46,794 bases of DNA. Origin: an uncultured Lentisphaerota bacterium. Lineage in GTDB: Bacteria; Verrucomicrobiota; Kiritimatiellia; RFP12; UBA1067. Shown one piece after another: positions 9,535 to 17,719 of the stretch (the stretch's first letter is position 1; every line of letters begins with the position of its first letter). Both the position numbers and the translations under genes were made by a program. Location: NCBI GenBank assembly GCA_946413265.1, contig CAMKJU010000025.1:1-46794 (forward strand), read 5' to 3'. The notes beneath the pieces were generated by a model. It was not told where the DNA came from, searched no databases, and saw only the letters and a list, made by a program, of their open reading frames with translations.

Positions 9535-9586
9535 GAGGCAATACGGAAATAGCATGCCACATTCCCCCGCCCAACGCAAGCGGGGA
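9535..9586. repeat. 52-bp intergenic repeat, copy 2
   Basis: Second copy of the element at 8930-8981. Its -10 equivalent reads CATGCT instead of CATACT, so promoter activity may be lost. Its hairpin (ATTCCCC ... GGGGAAT) lies about 50 nt past the nifJ stop and could serve as transcript end. Confidence 0.65.
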
Positions 9587-9635
9587 ATTCAGAAAGTTGA
9601 AGGTCAAGAAGGCCGTAACTACTTTTTTGCGTCCG

Positions 9636-12600
9636 TCACCAGTTACATGTGGTGAGGTCCTCAAGGCGGTCGTAGTAGTTGCGGTAGAATCTCTCGGCCT
9701 TCGACAGCATCTCCACGGCGTGTTCGGGGTTGCGCTTGAGGAGAAGCTTGAAACGGTTTTCCTCGGATGCCGTGGCGGCAAATGACTTCGACGGTGGCTT
9801 GGAGTCGAGCTCGAGCGCGGAGAAGCCCTTCGCGCTGCGCGAGGGGTCATAGCGGAAGAGCGGGAAGTGCCCAGTCTCCACGGCCGTCTTCTGCCGCTCG
9901 AAGCCCTGCGCCATGTCGATGCCGTGCGCCACGCAGTGCGAGTAGGCGATCACGAGCGCGGGGCCGTCGTAGGCGTCCGCCTCCGCAAGCGCCTTCGCGG
10001 CGGCCTGCGGGTTCGCGCCGAGCGAAATCTGCGCCACGTATACGTCGCGGTACGTGAGGATGATGCCGCCGAGGTTCTTCTTCATCGTGGGACGTCCCCC
10101 GGCGGCGAACTTCGCCACCGCGCCCATCGGCGTCGCCTTCGAGGCCTGTCCGCCGGTGTTGGAGTACACTTCGCTGTCGAGGACGAGCGCCTTGATGTTG
10201 CGTCCGCTCGCGAGCGCGTGGTCGAGTCCGCCGAACCCGATGTCGTACGCCCAGCCGTCACCGCCGATGAGCCACACGCTCTTGCGGATGAGCCAGTCGG
10301 CGTTGGCGAGCATGGAGACAGCGCGCGCGTCGGTGCGCCCGGCGAGCGACTTCTTGAGCTGCTCCACGGCGGCGCGCATGTCCTCCACGCCGCGCGGAGT
10401 CGCCTGGTCGATGCCGCTCACGCGGGCCGCGGCCTCGCGCACGGCGGCGGGTTCGTCGCGGTCGAGCATAAGCTTTGCCGCCTCGGCGAGCGCGCGTGCC
10501 TCGAGGTTGTCGCAGGTCACGCGCATGCCGAGTCCGTACTCGGCGTTGTCCTCGAAGAGCGAGTTGCCCCACGCGACGCCGCGTCCGTCCGCGCGCGTGC
10601 AGTACGGCGCGGTGGGCAGGTTGCCGGCGTAGACGCTCGAGCAGCCCGTCGCGTTCGCCACCACGAGGCGCTCGCCGCAGATCTGCGTGAGGAGGCGGAT
10701 GTACGGCGCCTCGCCGCATCCGGCGCACGCGCCGCAGAACTCGAAGAGCGGCTTCTTGAGCTGCACGTCGTTGTAGTTCGACATGTCGAGCTTCGTGGCG
10801 TCCGCCTCCGGGATCGTGAGGAAGAACTTCCACATCGCGAGGTCGCGGTCGCGGTTCTTCTCCTCGTGCGGCTGCATCTCGAGCGCGCCGCGTGCAGCCG
10901 CCGGACAGTTCGCCACGCAGAGTCCACATCCCGTGCAGTCCTCGGTGGAGCACTGCACCGTGAACTTGCCGCCGTGGCGGCGATAGGCGGGCGACTTCGC
11001 GTCCGCCGAGCGGAAACCGGCCGGCGCGCCCTCGAGCGCCTCCTCGCGGAACGCCTTGAGACGCAGGGCCGCGTGGGGACAAGCCCCTGCGCAGCGTCCG
11101 CACTGCACGCACGCGGCGGGATTCCACACGGGCACGTCCGCCGCCACGCCGCGCTTCTCCCACTGCGTGGTCGCGACGGGCCACACGCCGTCCACGGGAA
11201 TCTTCGAGACGGGCAGCTCGTCGCCCTTCTGCGCAATCATCTTCGCCGTCACCTCGCGCACGAACTCCGGCGCGGCGGGATCGACGACGGGCGGGATCGG
11301 CGCAAGACCGGAAACGGTCTCGGGCACGGGCACCTTGTGGATGCCGGTCGCCGCCGCCTCAATGCAGGCGATGTTCTTGCGCACCACGGCGTCGCCCTTC
11401 GAGGCATACGTCTCCTCGGCGGCGGCCTTGAGGTAACTCACCGCCTCGTCCGCCGGCAGGATGCCGGAAATGCGGAAGAACGCGGCCTGCATGACGGTGT
11501 TGATGCGCGTGCCCATGCCGTTCTCGCGGGCGATCTTCGCCGCGTCGATCACGTAGAAGTTGATCTTCTTCTCGACAATCTCCTTCGCCGTCTCGGCAGG
11601 CAGGTGCGCCCACGTCTCCAGCGGACCGTACGGCGAGGCGAGCAGGAACGTGGCCCCTTCGCGGGCGTTTGAGAGCATGTCGTACTTCTGGAGGAACGAG
11701 AAGTTGTGGCACGCGATGAAGAGCGGCGACTCGCAGAGGTACGGACTCAGGATCGGCGCGGGGCCGAAGCGGAGGTGCGACACGGTGAGGCCGCCCGCCT
11801 TCTTCGAGTCATATACGAAGTAACCTTGCGCGTAGAAGTCGGTGTGCGCACCGATGATCTTGATCGAGTTCTTGTTCGCGCCCACCGTACCGTCGGAGCC
11901 GAGACCCCAGAACACGCACTCGTGGCGGGCGGGGTGGACGATGTGGTAGCCCTTCGCGGGCGGGAGCGAACGGCCGGTCACGTCGTCGTCCACGCCAAGC
12001 GCGTAGCCGTCGAGCGGCGCCTTCGCGTCCATGTTGTCGAACGCGGCCTTCACGTGGCCCGGGGCGAACTCCTTGCCGCCGAGTCCGTAGCGTGCGGCGA
12101 ATATGGCCGGGCGTTTGAACTTCGCTGTCCCCGTGCGGCACGCGCGATCCACCGCGCCGAGCACGTCAAGGTAGAGCGGCTCGCCCTCGCTGCCGCACTC
12201 CTTCGTGCGGTCAAGGACGGTGATCGCGCGCACGGTCGCCGGCAGCGCGGCAACGAGGGCGGAGGCGTCGAAAGGACGGTACAGCCGCACCGTCACCACG
12301 CCCACCTTCTCGCCCGCCTGCACGAGCGCGTCCACGGTCTCGCGGACGGTCTCGGAGCCGGACCCCATCACCACGATCACGCGCTCGGCGTCCGGCGCGC
12401 CGTGATAGTCGAAGAGGTGGTAGGCGCGTCCGGTGAGTTCGGCGAAATGGTCCATCGTGCGCTGCACGATGCCGGGCAGTTCGTCGTAGAAGCGGTTGGA
12501 CGCCTCGCGCCCCTGGAAATACACGTCCGAGTTCTGCACGGTGCCGCGGATGATCGGATGCTCGGGGGAGAGGCCGCGCGCGCGCTGTTCGGAGACGAAG

Positions 12601-13184
12601 CGGTCGTCGATCATCGCGCGGATCGTAGCCGTGTCCACCTGGTCGATCTTCTGCACTTCGTGGGAGGTGCGGAACCCGTCGAAGAAATGCATGAACGGCA
12701 CGCGCGACTCAAGCGTCGCCGCGTGGGAGATGAGCGCGAGGTCCTGCGCCTCCTGCACGCCCGAGGAGGCGACCATCGCGATGCCCGTCTGGCGGCACGC
12801 CATCACGTCCGAGTGGTCGCCGAAGATGCACGTGCCATGTACGGCGAGCGCGCGGGCGGCCACGTGGAATACGGCGGGGAGCAACTCGCCCGCCACGCGG
12901 TAGAGGTTCGGGATCATCAGCAGAAGGCCCTGCGACGAAGTGAACGTGCTCGCCACCGCGCCAGCGGAAACCGCACCATGTACGGCACCGGCCGCGCCGC
13001 CTTCGCTCTGCATCTCCACCACTTCAGGAACCGCGCCCCAGATGTTCGGACGTTTCGTCGCCATGTATTCGTCGGCCTTCTCGCCCATCGGGGACGATGG
13101 CGTGATGGGATAGATAAACGCCACGTCGCTGCATGAGTATGCAACGCGTGCGACTGCCAGGTTGGCGTCGGTCATGGTTTTCAT
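9636..13184 (-). CDS. nifJ: Pyruvate:ferredoxin (flavodoxin) oxidoreductase
   Basis: 1182 residues, the usual length of the single-chain enzyme. It oxidatively decarboxylates pyruvate to acetyl-CoA and reduces ferredoxin in the cytosol, central to anaerobic energy metabolism. In order: N-terminal pyrimidine-binding domain (ANLAVARVAYSCSDVAFIYP, ITPSSPMGEKADE, FTSSQGLLLMIPNLYR); a transketolase-like C domain; the EKR region (LRFGPAPILSPYL); two ferredoxin clusters, CVQCGRCAGACP (about 690) and CTGCGLCVANCP (about 746); a further Cys-rich motif CGACAGCGE (about 816); and the thiamine-diphosphate domain (GDGWAYDIGFGGLDHAL at about 973, NTGGQASKATPMGA). ATG 13184 and ATG 13175 are both possible starts. 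It is monocistronic, with a good promoter at 13242-13270. It marks the organism as an anaerobe. Confidence 0.97.
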   Translation of the reverse strand: MKTMTDANLAVARVAYSCSDVAFIYPITPSSPMGEKADEYMATKRPNIWGAVPEVVEMQSEGGAAGAVHGAVSAGAVASTFTSSQGLLLMIPNLYRVAGELLPAVFHVAARALAVHGTCIFGDHSDVMACRQTGIAMVASSGVQEAQDLALISHAATLESRVPFMHFFDGFRTSHEVQKIDQVDTATIRAMIDDRFVSEQRARGLSPEHPIIRGTVQNSDVYFQGREASNRFYDELPGIVQRTMDHFAELTGRAYHLFDYHGAPDAERVIVVMGSGSETVRETVDALVQAGEKVGVVTVRLYRPFDASALVAALPATVRAITVLDRTKECGSEGEPLYLDVLGAVDRACRTGTAKFKRPAIFAARYGLGGKEFAPGHVKAAFDNMDAKAPLDGYALGVDDDVTGRSLPPAKGYHIVHPARHECVFWGLGSDGTVGANKNSIKIIGAHTDFYAQGYFVYDSKKAGGLTVSHLRFGPAPILSPYLCESPLFIACHNFSFLQKYDMLSNAREGATFLLASPYGPLETWAHLPAETAKEIVEKKINFYVIDAAKIARENGMGTRINTVMQAAFFRISGILPADEAVSYLKAAAEETYASKGDAVVRKNIACIEAAATGIHKVPVPETVSGLAPIPPVVDPAAPEFVREVTAKMIAQKGDELPVSKIPVDGVWPVATTQWEKRGVAADVPVWNPAACVQCGRCAGACPHAALRLKAFREEALEGAPAGFRSADAKSPAYRRHGGKFTVQCSTEDCTGCGLCVANCPAAARGALEMQPHEEKNRDRDLAMWKFFLTIPEADATKLDMSNYNDVQLKKPLFEFCGACAGCGEAPYIRLLTQICGERLVVANATGCSSVYAGNLPTAPYCTRADGRGVAWGNSLFEDNAEYGLGMRVTCDNLEARALAEAAKLMLDRDEPAAVREAAARVSGIDQATPRGVEDMRAAVEQLKKSLAGRTDARAVSMLANADWLIRKSVWLIGGDGWAYDIGFGGLDHALASGRNIKALVLDSEVYSNTGGQASKATPMGAVAKFAAGGRPTMKKNLGGIILTYRDVYVAQISLGANPQAAAKALAEADAYDGPALVIAYSHCVAHGIDMAQGFERQKTAVETGHFPLFRYDPSRSAKGFSALELDSKPPSKSFAATASEENRFKLLLKRNPEHAVEMLSKAERFYRNYYDRLEDLTTCNW

Positions 13185-13241
13185 GTCTGTCTCGGTCTTT
13201 CTACCGCCCCTGAAATGGGCGGATTTCCGCTAAAAACGAAT

Positions 13242-13270
13242 ATTATATAAAAAAAGACCCTCGCGTTCAA
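13242..13270 (-). promoter_or_regulatory. nifJ promoter
   Basis: Minus strand TTGAAC (13270-13265), 17-bp spacer, TATAAT (13247-13242). The spacer contains a T7 run, and the -35 lies in the loop of a small GC-rich hairpin (CCCGCG / CGC..GGG). The expected start is near 13235, about 50 nt before the nifJ ATG. Confidence 0.65.
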
Positions 13271-13289
13271 GCGCGGGATTCAGCAAATG

Positions 13290-13298
13290 TGGTATAAT
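13290..13298 (+). promoter_or_regulatory. nth extended -10 promoter
   Basis: TGG followed by TATAAT (13293-13298) on the plus strand is a full extended -10. No clear -35 is visible. The predicted start is near 13305, which leaves a 23-32 nt leader to the nth start codon. It is divergent from the nifJ promoter; the two -10 elements are about 50 bp apart. Confidence 0.6.
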
Positions 13299-13327
13299 GG
13301 GGCGCATGAGAAAAAACGAACGAAAGA

Positions 13328-14074
13328 GTGGCCGAAATGACGCTTGAAGATGTCCCCAAGGTGAACAGCCTCCTAAAGAAGGAATTCAAGGCGCACGCCG
13401 CGCCCATCATCGAGCTTATCGAGGCGCAGACACATGACCCCTTCTGCGTCCTCGTGGGGACAATCCTCTCAGCCCGCACGAAGGACCAGTGTACGGCCGG
13501 TGCCGTGAAGCGCCTCTTCTCGCGCATGGGCGGCACGGCCACGCCCGACGCACTGGAGGCAATCCCCGTGCCCGAACTTGAGAAACTCATTTTCCCCGTC
13601 GGTTTCTACCACGACAAGGCCCGTCACCTGCACGCGCTGCCGAAAGTCCTGCGCGAGCGCTTTGGCGGAGTGCTGCCACACACGGTTGAGGAACTTTGCG
13701 AGCTGCCAGGCGTGGGACGCAAGACGGCTAATCTCACCGTCGCCGTTGGCTTCAACCTACCGGCCATCTGCGTAGACGTACACGTCCACCGCATCACGAA
13801 CCGGCTCGGCTTAATTCGCACTAAAACGCCGCTCGAAACTGAAATGGAACTGCGCAGGATTCTTCCCGTCCGCTACTGGAAGACGTGGAACTCGCATCTG
13901 GTATCGTTCGGGCAGACACGTTGCTTCCCGCGCAACCCTGACTGCCAGGGCTGCCCGATACGCCCGTTCTGCCCAAGCTGCACCGTCAGTCCGGGTTCCT
14001 CAGGAAGCAATGCTTCCAACGATACCGGCGCCGTGAGTGATCACGTCAAGCGCGATTTTCGCCGCCTGCACTAG
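13328..14074 (+). CDS. nth: Endonuclease III (DNA glycosylase/AP lyase)
   Basis: Base-excision repair enzyme removing oxidised pyrimidines and cleaving AP sites. The HhH-GPD core is clear: helix-hairpin-helix ELPGVGRKTANL with the catalytic Lys, and VDVHVHRITNRLG with the catalytic Asp. The C-terminal [4Fe-4S] cluster is CFPRNPDCQGCPIRPFC, with the exact C-x6-C-x2-C-x5-C spacing. The GTG at 13328 and the ATG at 13337 are both possible starts; ATG 13337 has GAG about 8 nt upstream and may be the real one. The last 20 or so residues after the cluster (Ser/Asn rich, then DHVKRDFRRLH) are an unconserved tail. It is the only plus-strand gene in the window, divergent from nifJ and convergent with ahbC (35 nt apart). 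Confidence 0.95.
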   Translation: MAEMTLEDVPKVNSLLKKEFKAHAAPIIELIEAQTHDPFCVLVGTILSARTKDQCTAGAVKRLFSRMGGTATPDALEAIPVPELEKLIFPVGFYHDKARHLHALPKVLRERFGGVLPHTVEELCELPGVGRKTANLTVAVGFNLPAICVDVHVHRITNRLGLIRTKTPLETEMELRRILPVRYWKTWNSHLVSFGQTRCFPRNPDCQGCPIRPFCPSCTVSPGSSGSNASNDTGAVSDHVKRDFRRLH

Positions 14075-14108
14075 GCAGGACACTGCCACACCGATTAGAT
14101 TTCCCATT

Positions 14109-15254
14109 TCATTCCCTCCTTCGATCGTTGTCTGTCAAATAGCAGGTGGGGTCCTCACCCCAGATGTCGCCCGTCACGGCCTCGCCGCGCGCGCGGAAGT
14201 TGCCGCCGCAGAGGTCGAGCCAGCGACACGTGCGGCAACGCCCCTTCACAAACTCCTTCTTGCGGTGGAGGAGATCGAGAAGCGAACCGGGCGGCGGGTT
14301 GCCCCAGATTTCCGAAAACGGTTTCTCCAGCACGTTGCCGACAGGATGGTTGCGCCAGAACTGGTCGGGGTAGACCGTGCCGTCCCACGAGATGCAACCG
14401 ATTCCCTCGCCTGACGAGTTGCCGCCGTTGAGCGTGAGCAACTCGAGCGCGGCGGCGGCGTTGGGATGGTTTTCCGCCTTCATCTTCAGATAGAGAGCGA
14501 TGCCGTCACAGGGGTTGTCCACCGTAAGCACCTCCACGGGGAAACCCGCGTCGAAGCAGGCCTTCGTCTCGGCGACAATCGTCTCCAGCGCGGCGCGCGC
14601 CTCGGCGTGGTCGAGGTCGGTGGCGGCGATCTCTTGTCCGCGTCCCGTGTAGACGAGGTGATAGAGGCAGATGCGCGGTACGCGCTCGGCGCGCATGAGG
14701 TCGAAGATGGCAGGGATGGCGCGCACGTTGTCGCGCGTCATCGTCACGCGCAGGCCCACCTTCACGCCGCGGTCGCGCAGACGGCGGATGGCGGCGAGCG
14801 ACAGCTGGTACGCGCCGGGGTGGCGGCGGAACGCGTCGTGGATTTCCTCCGTGCCGTCGATGGAGATGCCCACGTAGGCGACGCCGAGGTCGCGGATCCA
14901 GTCCGCCCAGTCGTCGTCGATGAGCGTGCCGTTCGTGGAGAACGTAACGCGCAACCCACGTTCCTTCGCGTGGGCAGCGAGCGTGCGGATGTCCGGGCGC
15001 GCGAACGGCTCGCCGCCGGAGAAGAGCAGCACCGGCACGCCGAACGCCGCGAGGTCGTCGATCACCGCGAGCGCCTGCTCGGTCGTGAGCACCTTCTGCG
15101 CGCCCGACGTGGCGGCGTAGCAATGCGAACAGGCGAGGTTGCACGCTGGCGTGCAGTTCCACACCACCACGGGACGCCGATGCGCGCCCGCGCGGTAGCG
15201 CAGACGGTCCGACGCCTCAACCGTGCCGCAGTATAGTTTTGAGATTCCAACCAT
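14109..15254 (-). CDS. ahbC: Radical SAM/SPASM enzyme of the AhbC/NirJ family
   Basis: The N-terminus VGISKLYCGTVEASDRLRY followed by PVVVWNCTPACNLACSHCYA is the hallmark of the heme-pathway radical SAM enzymes AhbC and NirJ. Cys38, Cys42 and Cys45 bind the catalytic cluster. The C-terminal SPASM part has CISWDGTVYPDQFW, GNVLEKPFSEIWG and CRTCRWLDLCGGNFRARGEA. Known role: AhbC converts 12,18-didecarboxysiroheme to Fe-coproporphyrin in the siroheme-dependent route; NirJ acts in heme d1 synthesis. AhbC is more likely in an anaerobe without denitrification genes nearby, but no other heme gene is in the window. Start ATG 15254 (MVGISK) is chosen over GTG 15263 because family members begin there and GGTGAG precedes it. 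It lies 21 nt after the restriction-modification gene and may be read through from it. Confidence 0.82.
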   Translation of the reverse strand: MVGISKLYCGTVEASDRLRYRAGAHRRPVVVWNCTPACNLACSHCYAATSGAQKVLTTEQALAVIDDLAAFGVPVLLFSGGEPFARPDIRTLAAHAKERGLRVTFSTNGTLIDDDWADWIRDLGVAYVGISIDGTEEIHDAFRRHPGAYQLSLAAIRRLRDRGVKVGLRVTMTRDNVRAIPAIFDLMRAERVPRICLYHLVYTGRGQEIAATDLDHAEARAALETIVAETKACFDAGFPVEVLTVDNPCDGIALYLKMKAENHPNAAAALELLTLNGGNSSGEGIGCISWDGTVYPDQFWRNHPVGNVLEKPFSEIWGNPPPGSLLDLLHRKKEFVKGRCRTCRWLDLCGGNFRARGEAVTGDIWGEDPTCYLTDNDRRRE

Positions 15255-15275
15255 CCTTCTCACCGACCTCCACTC

Positions 15276-17645
15276 TCAAAAATTGGCACTGTAGGACAAC
15301 CCCTTGACGAAGCACTCCATCCATTCCCAATCCGGCGCGCCGTTGCGGGCGGGCAGCCGGATGACGGATTCACGCATCTTTTCCGCATGCCACTTGCGAC
15401 CGTAGTTGTAGCGGTACTTCTCCTGGCGGATGAGCGTGCAGAGGAAGATTGCAATGTACTGGTTGAGCGGGAACTTCGGGTAGAGCACGTTCACGTCGTC
15501 GGAGGCGACGAACGGCACGGGCTGGTAGAACGCCTCCGCGATCGAACCGTTGTACGAGACGGTGATTTTGTTTCCCTCGTGCAGGAACTCGTCGTTCGCC
15601 ACATACGCCGTGATGCCGTTGTTCGCGTCCGTCGCGCCGATGAACGGATACGGACCCTCGACCATGTCCTCCTTCGTCAGCCGCTTCCCCTTCACCACAT
15701 CGAACAAGTCACCATATCGGAATGGCTGCCATTTGTCAGGAGCAAGACGTGGCGAGTCCATCTTTCCACAACCGACGCCATCAAGCAAGTCACGCACGCT
15801 AGACTGTCGCAAGGCGCGATGGACAATGGACGCCGAGAGGAACTTCCTCAACTCAACCATGAAATCCTCTTCGCACAGCGTCGAGTAATTCGTTTCCATA
15901 TACGCCTCGGCGCACCACTCGTCGCGAGCCGTGACCTCGTGGCGGATGGAAAGACCAGGAATTTCATCGAGGTTGCGGTAGGCAGAAAGCCACGTGTCGC
16001 GAATCTCGTTCTTGAAGCGCCCGCGCGCGTCGAGACGTCCCTGATGTTTGCGCTTCTCGAAGCCGTCGTCCTTGAAGTAGCCGAACCACGTCTTGCGTCC
16101 CTTGTTGGGCCTGTTCGCCTCGAACACGAGGATGCACGTGACCACGCCCACGGGATAGAAGAGGTCGTCGGGCATGGAGAGGACGGCTTTCAGGTGATGC
16201 CGCTTCAGCAGCTCTTCCTTGACGGCGATCAGGTCTTTCTCGTTCTTGATGGCGCACGACATCTGGACAATCGCCACCACGCGCCCGTTCTGCGGCGCCA
16301 CCACGTCGAGCGCGTGCGCCACAAACCGAAGCTGCTCGGCCGTTCCCACGTCGTAGGGCGGATTGAGGAACGCCGCCGTAGGCGCGTGGTTCGCCATGAT
16401 CTCGGCCTTCGTCTGGAAGCAGTCGCCGCAGTAGATGTTGCTCTTGCCGTCGCCACGGAGCAGCATGTTGGAGCAGGCGTAGGTGTACATCGACGGACGC
16501 ATCTCCACGCCCACGAGTTGTTCCTGGCGGATGCGGTCCTTCAGCGCCTCGTCCCCGCCGGACTCGCGGAACATCCGCTTCATGCCGGCGACAAGGAACC
16601 CCGCCGTGCCGCAGCACGGATCGTACAGCACGTCGTGCGCCGTCAGTTCAGCGAGGTCGCAGAAGAGGTCGGTCACGTGGAACGGCGTGAGCACGAGTCC
16701 CTGCTTCTGCTCGCTCCCCGCGTAGCGGATGAACTCCGTGTAGAAGCGCCCCAGCACGTCGTAGCCCGCATGCTCCATCGTCGTAAGCGGATAGATGTTG
16801 CGGTGCAGGTAGGTAATCATGCCCTTGAGGACGTCGAGCGTCGGCTGCTCAAGTTTCGTCGCCTTGCTCTTGATGCGGTCCTGCACGAAGAGCGGGTCGT
16901 TCGTGATCTTCGCGAACTCGCCGATGATGGCCGCCTTGTTGCGGACGCGCCCCGCCGTGAGCGTCGTGTCGATGGCGTGCATCATGGCGCTGGAGAGCGA
17001 CTGGATCGTCGGCTCCATCTCGAACGACGCGCGGAACGGCTTGTTGATTAGCGCGAGGAGGATCGCGCTCACCATCGTGTTGCGCATCGTCTCGTTGATG
17101 GAGTAGTTGTTGTACTCCTCGTTCAGCTCGATCGCCTTCTGCACGATGTCGGCGGTGCGCAATGTATCCGCGAACTGCTCGTTGTCGAAGAGGTGGAGAT
17201 ACGAGTTGACGGAGAGAAGCGCGTGGCCGGACATCTCCTCGGCCTTCTCCGCGCCCTTCCGCCACAGGAACTGCGACACGCGCAGCTCCTCGCGGGTCTG
17301 CCCGCTCACGGCCACGGCGATCACGTCGTATTCGGCGGCAAGCGCCCCCGCGTAGGTAAGCACGCCATCCACGGCGTAGTCCGTCGGCCTGTCGCGATTC
17401 GGACTTTCATGTTGGGCAGGCGTCGCCTTGCACTCGACCACGATGAGATAGCGCGAGTCGGACGGGAAGGTGACGATGAACTCCGGCAACCCCGGACCCT
17501 TCCCGCCAGTCTTGGAAGCGGACTTCAGGAGACGGGCCACGCTGCGACTGTACGACCGCTGTTCCTCAAGCCGTATCGACTTGAAGAGCGGATCTTCTCT
17601 GAAATGTGTCCGTACGATATCTTCCGTCAGTCTTTCATTCGCCAT
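15276..17645 (-). CDS. Single-chain restriction-modification enzyme (type IIG / type I-like fusion)
   Basis: 789 residues combining nuclease, methyltransferase and specificity parts. The N-terminal HsdR_N-like segment PEFIVTFPSDSRYLIVVECKA (about 54-75) fits a PD-(D/E)xK nuclease site ending in ECK. A helical HsdM_N-like region leads to the N6-adenine methylase with motif I DPCCGTAGFLVAGM (about 341) and motif IV NPPY (about 429). The C-terminal 150 residues look like one HsdS target-recognition domain (WQPFRYGDLFDVVKGKRLTKED ... ISV-type RKWHAEKMRESVIRLP end). Family knowledge: such RMS fusions cut and methylate by themselves; one recognition domain suggests an asymmetric or short site. No separate hsdR/M/S genes are present. 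AGGAGG lies about 12 nt before ATG 17645 and a TGATATACT promoter lies 27 nt upstream of that leader. Confidence 0.82.
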   Translation of the reverse strand: MANERLTEDIVRTHFREDPLFKSIRLEEQRSYSRSVARLLKSASKTGGKGPGLPEFIVTFPSDSRYLIVVECKATPAQHESPNRDRPTDYAVDGVLTYAGALAAEYDVIAVAVSGQTREELRVSQFLWRKGAEKAEEMSGHALLSVNSYLHLFDNEQFADTLRTADIVQKAIELNEEYNNYSINETMRNTMVSAILLALINKPFRASFEMEPTIQSLSSAMMHAIDTTLTAGRVRNKAAIIGEFAKITNDPLFVQDRIKSKATKLEQPTLDVLKGMITYLHRNIYPLTTMEHAGYDVLGRFYTEFIRYAGSEQKQGLVLTPFHVTDLFCDLAELTAHDVLYDPCCGTAGFLVAGMKRMFRESGGDEALKDRIRQEQLVGVEMRPSMYTYACSNMLLRGDGKSNIYCGDCFQTKAEIMANHAPTAAFLNPPYDVGTAEQLRFVAHALDVVAPQNGRVVAIVQMSCAIKNEKDLIAVKEELLKRHHLKAVLSMPDDLFYPVGVVTCILVFEANRPNKGRKTWFGYFKDDGFEKRKHQGRLDARGRFKNEIRDTWLSAYRNLDEIPGLSIRHEVTARDEWCAEAYMETNYSTLCEEDFMVELRKFLSASIVHRALRQSSVRDLLDGVGCGKMDSPRLAPDKWQPFRYGDLFDVVKGKRLTKEDMVEGPYPFIGATDANNGITAYVANDEFLHEGNKITVSYNGSIAEAFYQPVPFVASDDVNVLYPKFPLNQYIAIFLCTLIRQEKYRYNYGRKWHAEKMRESVIRLPARNGAPDWEWMECFVKGLSYSANF

Positions 17646-17678
17646 CTGATTGATGCACCTCCTGTCCTGACGGGCAAT

Positions 17679-17687
17679 AGTATATCA
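17679..17687 (-). promoter_or_regulatory. Extended -10 promoter of the restriction-modification gene
   Basis: Minus strand TGA then TATACT (17684-17679) after a T7 run. The identical 14-mer TTTTGATATACTAT recurs before the genes at 24416 and 28470. The expected start is near 17672, a 27-nt leader holding AGGAGG. Confidence 0.55.
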
Positions 17688-17712
17688 AAAAAACGCCCCT
17701 GCGGAGGTTGTT
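17684..17712 (-). terminator. Weak candidate terminator after cca
   Basis: Minus strand CCTCCGCAGGGG folds as a 4-bp stem with one wobble, shortly followed by T7. The T run runs straight into the next promoter. The stem is short, so termination would be weak. Confidence 0.35.
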
Positions 17713-17719
17713 AGGAAAA

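Larger units (their letters stand above)
8873..9635. other. Gene-free stretch made of intergenic repeats
   Basis: No open frame here has a ribosome-binding site or recognisable protein content. The stretch holds two copies of a 52-bp repeat, a long inverted repeat (9022-9146), a 28-bp tandem duplication (9271-9324), three copies of GGGGATTTTTGAGC (9361, 9405 and 9427) and two copies of CCTACGATTAGGG (about 9470 and 9488). It appears to be a landing site for several unrelated short repeats. Confidence 0.7.

Noticed and set aside
9867..11672. Long plus-strand open frame (601 codons) and a second at 11706-13136
   Set aside because: Both are antisense to nifJ, very Arg/His/Val rich, have no family match by eye and no ribosome-binding site; they are shadows of GC-rich codons.
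15387..17051. Plus-strand frame of 554 codons
   Set aside because: Antisense to the restriction-modification gene with biased Val/Arg/Glu/His composition; no protein motif.
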